This document shows positions 12,255 to 23,000 of a stretch of DNA of 64,000 nt, in pieces. This DNA comes from Halichondria panicea (lineage: Eukaryota > Porifera > Demospongiae > Suberitida > Halichondriidae), in assembly GCF_963675165.1 (NCBI RefSeq), contig NC_087391.1:3267646-3331645 (forward strand). Direction: 5' to 3'. The number at the start of each line of letters is the position of its first letter. The first letter of the stretch is position 1. Both the position numbers and the translations under genes were made by a program. The notes beneath the pieces are model-generated. The model made no database searches. It was not told the origin of the DNA and worked only from the letters and a program-made list of their open reading frames with translations.

Positions 12255-12845
12255 TTAACCCTTTAACCGTCGTGAAGTGAAAATAATGTCTGTAAATTCT
12301 CTATGGGGTCTCCAGAGCAATAATACCAATAGAATACCCATACAACAAGGAATAAAATGGTGCAACATAACAACCACGGTTATTACGCTCACCCGTTTTC
12401 CGCCAGCGGTGAGATAAATTTTTTATGGATCAGCCTGCTTGACTAAGCTTGATTTTCAATATCAATTTGAAGTACAATACGTACATGTATTACTGTATCG
12501 GTGAACGATCTATGAAATTTACAAGCAAGACTGCTAATTCTATTTTAGCTTATACTTACACTTCTAGCTATACTATACTACTTGCCAGAGTCACACAGTG
12601 AGTCATCTTTCACCGTCCTGGTCCATAGCGCTAGCGTCTAGGTCCATGTCATGCGTCCCAGACAGTTCATCAGCGTCTGGCATAAAGCTGGTAGAGGTAT
12701 CCTACTATCCCCTCTGGCACTGTCATCACCAGAGGAGACATCGCCATGCTGTCCTCAAGCACATCGGCACAAGTAAACAGCGGTAAGATGCTAATGAAAT
12801 TTTAACATAGCAATAGACTAAATTGCACGTGATCTCTTCCTCTAT
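12255..12845 (-). mobile_element. piggyBac remnant B (inverted partner of remnant A)
   Basis: It begins with TTAA (12255-12258) and CCCTTTAACCGTCGTGAAGTG-type sequence. On the minus strand it encodes the same acidic N-terminal segment as remnant A, including DMDLDASAMDQDGER, with the start region FTCADVLE near 12770. One difference is a frame-changing insertion near 12690-12720. The coding part reads toward the terminus, so as in remnant A an internal deletion has joined the transposase N-terminus to the 3' end of the element. Confidence 0.6.
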
Positions 12846-12933
12846 ATAGTGCAGTCCTGCAAAAACTTCCAAAATCATAACTCAGCATTAATTTTGATCA
12901 CAACTTTACTATGAAACTTGTATTAAAATGAAT

Positions 12934-13582
12934 CTCAGGTGCCTTCAATTATTGCTGAATTTGCAAATTATAAGCCCCGCCCACACGGTCGCCATGGTTC
13001 CGCCCACGCGTTCATTACTTCAACGTACCACTCCCTTTTCATTTTGCAGTAATTCAGCTAGTTTAGAGAAGTGACTTAGTCGGCGTTTAAAACACCCTCT
13101 AGTAAAGCTTGCGAGGCAATAGATGACTTCCATAAGCCTTCCTTAGCTGATTTATCCTTGTACTTTGTCAAAAAATTGTTGACCGTGTCCCTGGGAAGCC
13201 TACTATCCAAGATGAGACTGCTACATCAAACAACTTTCTGTTATTTCTCCCTTGCAAAGACCAGGAGGGCTAAGCGCTAGAGTGAGTTGTTAGCTTAGAT
13301 AGAACTAAGTATAATGAGCAGCAGCAATAGCTAGTAGACTTAGTGTTTAAACGCCGATTTTTCAATAGAAAAGTGAAATAGTGCTTGGACAAAACGGACC
13401 ACCCCCACTGATCAATTAGTGGGCGGGGCTTCATTTTAATATTTTCCTACAGAATGGAAGCCAGTGTTTCATTTCATCATAAAAGTTTTACACAGATTAA
13501 TATACACAGTAAACAGCAGCAGGTTGAAGTGCCTCTTATAAATGTCTTTTTTATGTTGGTCCCAGTCCTTAATGCACCTGAG
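12934..13582. mobile_element. 650-bp TIR element, copy 1 (nested inner inverted repeat)
   Basis: This is a near-identical copy of 28797-29467. The right end reads GGTCCCAGTCCTTAATGCAC then CTGAG. The left end keeps CTCAGGTGC but has lost the following 15 nt that copy 2 retains. Inside, CGGCGTTTAAAACAC at 13081 and GTGTTTAAACGCCG at 13343-13356 form a second, inner inverted pair of about 275 bp. No transposase is encoded. A minus-strand frame of about 60 residues over the inner segment is open in copy 2 but shifted here by a one-base indel. Confidence 0.85.
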
Positions 13583-13789
13583 ATGGTTTGCATTATATAT
13601 GGTTTGCATTATATAACTACTGTGTGCAATAATTGAGTAAGGGGTTCTGGAGTTTTTGAACTGCCCACAAAAATTTACAAAATTTTGTGGCTTATGACTC
13701 ATAATGCGTCATCATTTATGCGTTGCCGTGGTAGCACATAGCGCATTTCACTTCTCCATGTGGTAATATTCAGATGAAATCTTTGCAGC

Positions 13790-15665
13790 TCCCTTGTAGA
13801 GTTTACAAGCCGGCCTCCTAAGACTAAAAGACAGCGCCATTGTGCTATTGCAAGTGCTGCTGCAGCCAGAAAGCGCTCATCTCACACTCCAACAAGCACC
13901 ACTACAGTGGAAGCTCCTACTTTGCCTGCTACTTGGCCCTACATTCAGTACAATGTCAACCACTGCTCCTGCTTCCTTACTGCTCCTGCTCCTGCTTCCT
14001 TTAGTCCTCTTACAACTATGAATCCACTTGACGTGTCGACTCTGGCTCTGATGATTCATCCGAAGAATCAAGTGATGAAGACGCCAGATCAAAAGACGAA
14101 ATATTGAAATATTGGACGATTTCTGTGATGAGTGGCTCCATGGATTAGATCGAGATACTGAAAAATCACTGGCAATATTTCTGTGTCACACATTTACCAA
14201 ACACATTTACCAAACACTTAGATATGCGATTTACAGAGTCAGCTCAACTTGCTTCAAATGTTATTGGAAGATCGGACAGATCAGTACGGAAATGGCGAAC
14301 AATGGTGATTGAAAAGAAAGGAAAACTTCCCCGGACGAGACAAGGAAAGTATCAAAGAAAAGGTGTGTTATGGAATAATGAAGAACTATGTAAACTTGCT
14401 CGGAAATATGTTACTAACAATTCATCGGTACGGGGAAAACCCAACATGACCACGTACGATTTTTGTCGGTGGGTTAATGAGTATCTTTTCCCTATCTGTT
14501 TCTACTTGCAAAAGATGGTTGCATGCAATGGGATTTGAAGTAATCACACCGCTCGATGGGCATGAGAGGCCGGATGTTGTTGATGACCGCAAAAAGTTTT
14601 TAAATAGCTTGATTTTGTTAATTTGCTAAATGCACCCACTATTCCTCAGCCTCCAACGGCAAACCGACGGGATAAAACTGTCTATTTTTTTCATGATGAA
14701 AGCAGGTTCAATGCCAACGATGATCAAGATTTTAAGTGGGGTTTGAAAGGAGAGAAGATAATGAGAAAGAAGAGTAAGGGTGCGGGTATAATGGTTTCAG
14801 ACTTTATTGACGATAAGAATGGATTTTTGATGCTTAATGACGCTGAATACGAAACTGCCAAGAAGACAAAACTGCCAAGAAGACAAACCCAAACATAAAG
14901 CCATACGCCAGAGAGTTTTTTGGAAAATAAGGAAGGGTATTGGAACCTTTCAAAAATGATGGCGCAAATGGAGAGCTGTTGAAATAGCCGAGATTAAATA
15001 TCCTCGTGAAAATGGTTGGAGATTGTGCTGGGTATTCGACAACAGCAGTGCCATGGAGGAAAACGCATCGCATTGAATCCACGAAACATGAATGCAAAGC
15101 CTGGTGGGAAACAGAAAATCCTTCGAGACACATCCTACAAAGGAAAAGAGCAACGTATGTACTACTTCAAGATCAACGGAGGGCAAAAATCTCTGGATGA
15201 GGGAAACTATATCACAACATGTTGATTTTAAGTTTGAGAAGTCTGAGATCGAAAAGTTTTTGATTAGACGCGAACTTAATCCTATAGAAAGAGTTTGGGC
15301 TCAACTGAAAAGATACACTCGTGCCCACTGTAACTATTCGATACAGTCGCTGCGAAAAAATATACCAGACGCATATGATTCAGTGACGCTAGAAAACATT
15401 CTTAACCATTACAGGAAGGTTAGACATCACATGTTTTGCTACCTGGAAGGAATGGTTCCTGGAAAAGAGCTTGACGACACGTTAAAACGTTACAAAACTG
15501 CTGTCAAATCTCACAGAAGTGAACAGATTACTTCTAACAGATTACTTCTCGCACAATGTTGATGCACAGGTGTGGACTGGAAGGCTGTTTAGTCAGCTGG
15601 CAGACAGCAAAGCAGGACCAGTGAAGAAAACAGTGTCGATCGATCAGTTTATTGGAGTTGATTAA
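13790..15665 (+). pseudogene. IS630/Tc1-mariner-type DDE transposase, frameshifted
   Basis: This is a cut-and-paste transposase spread over several frames. An Ala/Thr-rich N-terminus and an acidic stretch (SDDSSEESSDED, near 14048) lead to DDFCDEWLHGLDRDTEKSLA. A helix-turn-helix-like segment follows (FTESAQLASNVIGRSDRSVR, 14230-14290). First catalytic Asp: VYFFHDESRFNANDDQDFKW (14680-14740), then GAGIMVSDF. Second Asp: RLCWVFDNSSCHGGKR (15024-15070), then NMNAKPGGKQKILRDTSY. Catalytic Glu: LNPIERVWAQLKRYTR (15270-15320). The C-terminus is KVRHHMFCYLEG. Exact duplications at 14188-14213 (13 nt) and 14854-14887 (17 nt) shift the frame, and removing one copy of each restores it. No TIRs were identified. 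Confidence 0.85.
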
Positions 15666-17160
15666 TGACATGACGAAGTCAAAAAGGCCCCACGTTTCGA
15701 TTGTGAGTCAAGCTGCCAATTTTCACAGGTTCTAGACAAGCTGAAGAGTATAGAAAGCTAAAGAGTATAGAGTTCAGTCGCCACTTCTTAAGGTCAAAGG
15801 TCAACTAACATGGTCAACTAACATTTACTATTGCCCAATATTATACTCCACTTACCAATACTCTGATTTGTCATTTATGGCTTCTGCTCCAGTGATTTCT
15901 GAATCTGATTTGTTTCCCATGCACTTTCATCACTTGATTCATAATTTGGAAGTTCAACAAATACAAGAACACATCAATACAGTAATTGTCCAACAGTGTA
16001 GGTAGGTCTGACACCCATTCTGATGTTACCACAGTTGAACAGTTCTTGATCACGCATTTCCTAATGAAAAAATCATGACAGTTAATTATCGCCTACAGTT
16101 AATTATCGCCTTTACACTTGAAATTATTAGGAACCTTGAATACCATCCACTTAGCTGTGCCCACATACTCTCGACTCTCTGCTCGGTATCCATGAATGTA
16201 AGCTATAATGACATACCACATTAGCATGAGAATGGCCTTAGCAGTATCAGTACCATTGTACTGACGTTCTCGGTACCGGTACCACAATCCATCCGAACTT
16301 TAGTAGGGCTGTTGCAACCCATAAAAATAATAAGAAAAAGTCTTAAGATAGCCACCATCTTTCAAATAATATCGTGCAATTACGTCAAGGCAACCCTTAT
16401 CCATATTATTTTTCTGCTGAACCTGGTGAACAGCACAACACATAACATATAAACACTTGTAAGCCATCCACACATCCATGTATTGCAAATCCGAATTGTT
16501 TTAGCTTGTCATAACCGTCTATATGCTTGTACCCTACAAATGCAAACGATTAACATTATGACATGAATTGCTCATGAATTGCTCCTTCTTTGCAGTCTTC
16601 GTGATCTTCGCACCCTAACACCATCTTTGTGCAAAGTACACATACAACCTATTGACCCTTGGTGATTAGGAAATACCTCACCTTCCACATAGTACGGTAC
16701 CCAACAGATTGCATTGATCCTTTCAACTCTTAACAATAACATCGCAATCTACATTATGTACATGTACACAAACATTGTATTGGGGGTATACTGTTGGGGT
16801 CTCCTTGACAGACAGAGACGTTTAAATTGCTTCCTCAACAGTCAGGTAACACTATCATGTCAGTACTTACCACAGAACTTCTTCAATCTCTCTACTATCG
16901 GTCGCCAGCAGCTGATTAACACACTATACATAATTATCAGTAATAATTATTAGCTAACACATCCATCAAGATCTCTTCGCCTACCTTAGCTACTGGCTAC
17001 TGGGTAGTTTGCCTACCTTAGCTACTTGATAGTTCGCCTAACCTACTGGGTAGTTCACCTTTGAACTTTATGTTAATTATAATTAATGCCTACACGTGTA
17101 TAGTAGGTGACTAGCTCGACTACTACCCAGTAGCTAAGGTATCAAGTAGCTAAGATGACC
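15666..17160. other. Gene-free stretch with a hairpin at 16975-17155
   Basis: No coding sequence is recognised. Exact duplications occur at about 15797-15822 and 16075-16111. Near the right end, TTAGCTACTGGCTACTGGGTAG at about 16986-17007 and later variants pair with CTACCCAGTAGCTAAGG near 17123-17139, forming an imperfect hairpin of about 180 bp that may be a small TIR element. Confidence 0.5.
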
Positions 17161-17689
17161 GTAGAAAATGGTACTACTGCAAGATTTGTTCAGATATCAA
17201 GGTGTGACTGGAGAGAAATTTTCTTGAGTTATCCATGAAGAGTTTGATGGAAGGTATATGACCTTGTTTGTGTATAGGTACAACATGCGAGGATCAGCGT
17301 TGTTTTGGATAGATTGAATGACCAAGAGTTATCCAGGAAAACATTGCATCGTTGTTGGTGCAGTCCGCAAAGCTGCTTCTCGATCAGTCCTGAAGACAGA
17401 CGTGCTGCGAAGACAGACGTGCTGCAATGTTTTCGTTCATGGTAGGACTGTTGCAGGTCTTGTAACGAACGGAGAGTCTTTAGAATTATAGCTGTCATGT
17501 CTGACTCCAGGGCAAAATCTTCTTGTTGATTGATGCGCTAAGCATGACTTATACTAGTATTATAGTGTCCACTGATGGATCTATCTCTGCTACCATCCAC
17601 AATCCTCCTGTTCCAATAACTGTGCTACAAGGCTACGTCCAAGCCGTAGCCACCAACTTTAGAGTGGTCAGGTTGTGAAATGAAGTGAT

Positions 17690-18095
17690 CGGCGAAATTT
17701 TTGGTCACGCCCACTTCCGGTATCGTTAGTTACGCCCCTTGTCTACTACTGAGCAAAGCAAACATAATCATGTGCTATCTGGCCTGCTATTTGAAATAGA
17801 ATACTTTCACTGAAAATAACAGTCATGTGTCCTCCACATTACACTTACATAATACTAGAATAGGCTTAGGCTTAACATCACACATAACAATTATTACAGT
17901 ACCATGCGGAAAGATTGCAAATGTAGAGTTTAAGTCACACATGTCCTGGTGATAGTGCAGGATCATGAGATGGTTTAGCCTTTCTTGTGTCATTGTGCTT
18001 CTCAAATAAGTCTTAATGCGACGAAGTGCACTAAAAGATCTCTCAGAAGTTGCTGGTAAAATCAGCAACAATAACACTCGTTGGGCAGAAGTCAA
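17690..18095 (-). pseudogene. hAT transposase C-terminal dimerisation region
   Basis: The minus strand 18070-17930 encodes LPATSERSFSALRRIKTYLR, then STMTQERLNHLMILHYHQD. This is the C-terminal dimerisation motif of hAT transposases and ZMYM-type derivatives. The ORF then runs into non-homologous residues and ends near 17823. The flanking 17697-17740 (CACGCCCACTTCCGG and TTACGCCCCTT) resembles the subterminal region of the element at 10783-11772, suggesting one family. The rest of the transposase is missing: upstream, at about 18100, the sequence changes abruptly to a retroelement gag. Confidence 0.75.
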
Positions 18096-18099
18096 GGTA

Positions 18100-18895
18100 A
18101 GAAGTGCAGCTTTGCTTGAGCAACTGATTGATAGAGTTCACTGAATGAGTTCCGGAAAGGTTGGTATCTCTGCCCCTGCCGCCCCCAGTTCCCGTGAACG
18201 GCTCCCTCGAAAAATTGGCTGCTGCTGCCGCCAGAGAAGCCTCCACATGGTTCTTGAGCTTCTGCTCAAACCCTTCGCATTGGAGCTGATAGGTCATCGG
18301 TCATCGTCCTCAGCCAGCTCCCTGGCATCTTTGTTGAGGTCTTTACTACCAGTTTTCTCCTTTCCTTTGACAGGTTCGCTGAGGCATTTCCTAGCAGCCC
18401 GAGAGCTGTTTTCACAGCATTAGCTGACGCCTCAGGTGTGAGGTTTGAAAGTGGGGCTACTGCATCGCTGTCCTTAGTTGGAGGAGGTTTCCTGAGCGAA
18501 TGCAGTCTGAAGACTGCAGCAGTGTTCTCTGACACGTCTTCTGGCTCGTCCCAGTATCGGTAGGACTCATCCTGAAATCATTTGGGCAGATCGCCCATGA
18601 GGTTCCACTCACGATGGGGAGGGCTGGTACTGTAATTCCTCGGTATAGGGTACAGGGTCCAGTGTTCTCCAGGCGAGTGATCTCAAGGACTCTGTCCAGC
18701 TTGTCCTCGGAGCTCTGCTCCACTGTGCCAGGTCTGCTCCAGGTCTGCTCCATTGGATGATCGAGTATGGCGTCGATCTGTTGCTGGTCTATGCCGACGG
18801 AACGGAGGAGCTCTGCTCTTGTTGGGATACTGAGGGATGCGCGACTTTTATAGTGTGAGTACCACGTGGACAACGTGGGCAAGGACGCACTTTCT
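18100..18895 (-). pseudogene. DIRS-like retroelement gag-type ORF, fragmented
   Basis: The minus strand carries three overlapping open frames. 18882-18560 has LSIPTRAELLRSVGIDQQQI and a Pro/Thr-rich tail. 18535-18266 has KTALGLLGNASANLSKERRK, which resembles the conserved LLGNA...RR segment of DIRS-group gag proteins. 18290-18150 has GFEQKLKNHVEASLAAAAAN followed by GTGGGRGRD, a Gly/Arg-rich nucleic-acid-binding tail. No RT or tyrosine recombinase follows. The assignment rests on the LLGNA motif and the order of segments; another TE gag is possible. A CCAGGTCTGCT duplication occurs near 18728-18750. Confidence 0.5.
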
Positions 18896-19085
18896 ATTTA
18901 GCTCTAGCTCTATTTAAACGAATGTGTAATCTACAAAAAAGCGGAATTGGAGGAAGTATAATTCACACACACAACACACCGCCCTTGGACTCCCACCTTT
19001 CAAGATGTATCCATCTCAAGTTCTCCCTTAGACATATTTCAGCATTACTGATAACATAGTACAAATCGATACGCTAGGCAACCCC

Positions 19086-19400
19086 ATGACTGCTGAGCTT
19101 TTCATAGGGATCCAAAATTATTGGAGTGGTCTACTGATATCACGCGATTGCGTCCGCCGACTCCAGGCAGCGATCGTTTGGCCAAAGTACTCAACGAGCG
19201 CTGTGAAGTTGCAGGGAAATAAACCAAGGTTTGGTCCTAGCAGACAGCTCCAATGGGTGCTACAAGTGTATACAGGGAGAGAAGCCACACCAGAGGCTCG
19301 TTGAAAGCACCACCACGTCTATTTTGACAACTTTTTCACGTCTGTCAAACTGTTGGAAGACTTGGAGCTTAGGCTTCGGTAAGCATAATTGAGGCAGAAA
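19086..19400 (+). pseudogene. piggyBac transposase core fragment
   Basis: After a frame change near 19300, the plus strand encodes HHVYFDNFFTSVKLLEDLEL (19310-19370). This is the conserved segment of piggyBac transposases around the second catalytic Asp (YFDNFFTS). The upstream open frame from 19086 may be a decayed preceding part. It probably belongs to the same superfamily as the remnants at 9.8-12.8 kb, but these keep only the N-terminus, so no direct comparison is possible. Confidence 0.65.
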
Positions 19401-19799
19401 GCAGTAACGAATGGGTGGTGGTAGAACTTTATGAAGCCTCGGAGGAACCGACTTCGTGCTGGTGCTGGAGTACGCATAGATGCTAAAATATGCGAGAGTA
19501 CTTCGATCTATTGAGAAGGACGAGTTTGATTTTGCATCGACGGAACGTTGTCCTCTCTGCTAGAGTCAGCATGCATTTCTACTGTGGTGTGCTATAATTG
19601 ATGTACAGTTGTCAAATTTATTTATTTGTACTCTGTTCAGATATACCTTTCTTGCACAAAAACGAAATATTCAAGATTATTATTTGGATTATTTGGTAAA
19701 GGGTTGTCAGACCTGCTGACCTGCTGAGAATGATAGTGTGCTTTAAATTGCACCTTGTTGCTGAGTAACGGCGGCACACTTTGCTGTAGCTAGTCGATA

Positions 19800-19980
19800 A
19801 GTAAAATGTATAATACAACTGCACCGCAGGTGCTGATGCCTCGGCCAAAGCTACATAACAAAAAGCAGCACATGATAAACAATTCGATCATGATTGTTGT
19901 TAAAAACAAACGATGCAAAAGTTCAAGTCTAAAATTAATGGCTGCATTAGCAGAGCTAGTGTGCAGAGCTAACTACTATG
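19800..19980. repeat. Inverted-repeat arm A (partner at 26520-26760)
   Basis: GGTGCTGATGCCTCGGCCAA...CTACATAACA, ATGATTGTTGTTAAAAAC and ATTAATGGCTGCATTAGCAG all recur as reverse complements between 26760 and 26570. This is one outer arm of a large imperfect inverted repeat centred near 25.3 kb. Confidence 0.8.
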
Positions 19981-20009
19981 CACCGCTGTTTCACAACAAT
20001 GAAAATTCA

Positions 20010-23000
20010 CCACTTAGTTTATCAGGATGTAGTACATGATTATGACATGATTATGACAAGATGATACATTCCACCAAACCACAAACCAGTGGAAGTTGGG
20101 GGCTGTTTTAGAGCATCCCGTTGTGGAGGGGGGGTTCCTAAGTATGTGAAAAATGTGACTGTGTGGAAGTATAGAGCATATGCTTTCCCTAGATCCAGTT
20201 TGATAAAAATTGATCGATCCCAGCACAAGCTGTATTGGTTTGTACAAGTACATCATTGTAGACGTCATGTGAGGTGTCTTTGGCAAAAAAGTACCACTGC
20301 CGGAGAATGTGTTTCGCAAGACTAGTAACCGTTACTATTTGAAAAAAGTGTAAGCTCTTAGGTACCTATTGATAGGCGACTTAAATGGGACAAAATTTTT
20401 GTAAGTGAGTTTTAACTATTTCAAAGCAACACTTTTTAACATGTATTTTCTTGTACACAATCAGGAATCAAATAAATAAAATCAGTTATCGTTCTTCTTT
20501 TGCCTCTTTACAGGTGGAGGTCTGCATGAAATGGTGGATGGTGCTATGTAAACATAGTGCAGTTTCATCATACATCGGAGCCTCTCCACACCATTTGGAA
20601 TGTTGCGATATGTAACTTTTAAATTGTTAAAATAGGCGTGGATCGCCTCAGCCCCTTGCTCTCCCATGAGTCCTATTCCCACCTGCCACTGGTCCAGCCA
20701 ATCAACCACATGCTTCTCTAGCATGTGCATCTTTGGTATGACGGTTGCTTGAGGAAATTGCTCCCGATAAAATGTCATAAAGGTGGAGATGTGAGTACCT
20801 TTGGAGTAAATTTACATGGTACGTTGTCATTTTACACAATTTAAATTTACCTAGGGAAGCAATTTCCTCCTGTGTGATCATATTTGATTATATATATTGT
20901 GACACTTGCTTAGGGTGACACAAAACTTCCGCTGGATCTTCTCAGCACTCGTAACTATGGACGGCTCATAACTGCTTCTCAATGTTCCTCACCTGTAGAG
21001 TGATATTCAAAGTAAGTTTGTTTATAGTTAATAACATACCTGGAGGGTCCGGTTTACGTGATTTCCCACAAACGTGCCACCATAGTACGTTTGTCTCCGA
21101 ACATTGAAGTCTGCATCTAGAGCCTTAACAAAAGGTCCGTCCTCTCTCTTGTACCCTTTTGCTGTTTTCTTGTTAATGATAGTCCACTCAGCATCCTAAT
21201 CCATAATTATGTACATAACTCATCGTCTTAGTTTACGCGTGCGAAGCTTTCTCCTCAAATTCTGAGCGGAGTGCTGTGAGTCGAGGATCGTCTTCCTCCT
21301 CACCTCCTCACCTTCACCAAACACACAGAGCAAGGCCACCAGGTCATTGAGTTGAGCCACTTCTTCGTTTACCCTATACATTTATTTTATTGCTTTATGT
21401 GTTCCATGTAAATTTAATCACCTGTCTAGCTCATCCTTGAGGGCTCTCTCTCTCACAGAGTCACTCACAGAGGTACTCATGAAGTTTGAGTATGAAGGGC
21501 CACCCCTCTCGCGACTATCTTCAAACCATGAGACTGCATTGTCAAGCACATGACTCCATCAATTGGAAGAGCCGGTAAAATATCCCTAAACTGATGTGCA
21601 GGGCAGGCAAACCTGCATTTCCATTTTGGAATAAGGTGGGTGTGAATTAACAATGTAGATCTTACTTGATTCAAAGGGATGCATTTGAAAAAAGGTTCCC
21701 AAACACAATTGTTGAAGCTTTTGACGTTCTTTAGGATCCCTCTGGTGGTCTGTGACCATACTGGCAGTGCTTCTGCTTTGAACAGTAGTGGGCAGGTTCC
21801 TTAGCTGTTCTGATGTTGTCAAGCACCACAAGTGTCAAGCACCACAAGCAACAGTGCCAACCTATTCAGAATTTCACGTAAAGTAAGGTATGCGTATATA
21901 GTTATTCCTTTTACCTGAAGCACCTGACAGCCCATATATGTTACACAGGAACTCACAATCCCCGCTAAGGAATACTTGGATTGTTACAATTATAAAACAT
22001 TCAGTTTTTAATATTCTGCTTAGTACCTCCATGTCTTGCTCTGTAGGCTGTCCACCTCATCTTCGAACCTCTGTAGTGCGATCTTCAGGTTGGTAACGTT
22101 GTCGGGAGCCTCAGATATTAACAGGGGAATTAGGATGCTTATCTCCACCCAACTTGACCCAGAACTTGACCCAGATCTCGTCAGCAGGTATCTTCCCTTC
22201 ATGCCAAGTAAGCCGGTGCACTCTAAAAAGAATAAAATGTTTGCACAGTCTCTTAATTGGTTAATTAAATTGTACCTTCTCTCATCGTCATCATTGGAAT
22301 TAAGAATGTGTTGGATCTTCTCCCAGAGATGTGGTGTATAACACATGGGAACATTCTTAATTTTCACAGTGTGCCGGCCATGCTTGACTGGAAATGTGAA
22401 GGGAACAAGCTGACACTTAAGATTATCTATTCCTATGAGAGAGTTAGCTTCAGCCCGCATCTTCTTCTCAGACGCAGAAGGAAAAATTAAAAGAGGTAAG
22501 TCATATATACATACATAACATATTCACCTTTTTATGATCCGCAGCTTGTTCCTGGGAATCATGAGAACAGACTGGATACCTAAACTTCGGCTGACTGAAA
22601 ACGTAACCTGGAAGCATCAACTTATCCCGATCTTCCTTCCCTGCAGTCTTGACCTCGTTGCTCACCTCCGCTCACTCTCTTCCTGATGTCCTGCAGCTCA
22701 CTACTGCGCCGTCTCAGGGTGGGGTGGTTTGGCTTGCAGTGCCGCTGGACACGCTAGGTGAGCTGACTTGCATCAGCTTGAGAGGCTGCAAAAAATATAT
22801 AATTATAATTATGTCATTATTGTTTTTATTCTCACCCGTCCCCCTGTCTTCACCTCCAGAATGCTGGAGTTGCGCATGCTGCGCTTGATGAGGACAGTTT
22901 TCAGTTTCTTCAAATGGGGACAAGGACAGTTCTTCAGGTCTGCTGAGGGCTGCTGGTTTGAAGTGTGTGCATGCACACTTGCTGTCATGGTGGGCCTTGT

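Noticed and set aside
17229..17498. Minus-strand open frame suspected to be a Tc1-like fragment
   Set aside because: No catalytic motif or recognisable block is present; the resemblance was too weak to call.
22714..22960. C-terminal residues of the RING-containing open frame beyond about 22860 (GEDRGTGENKNNNDIIIII)
   Set aside because: This is read-through of an intron: a GTGAAG donor follows the AGCATTCTGGAG codons and TTTTTTGCAG precedes the next exon.
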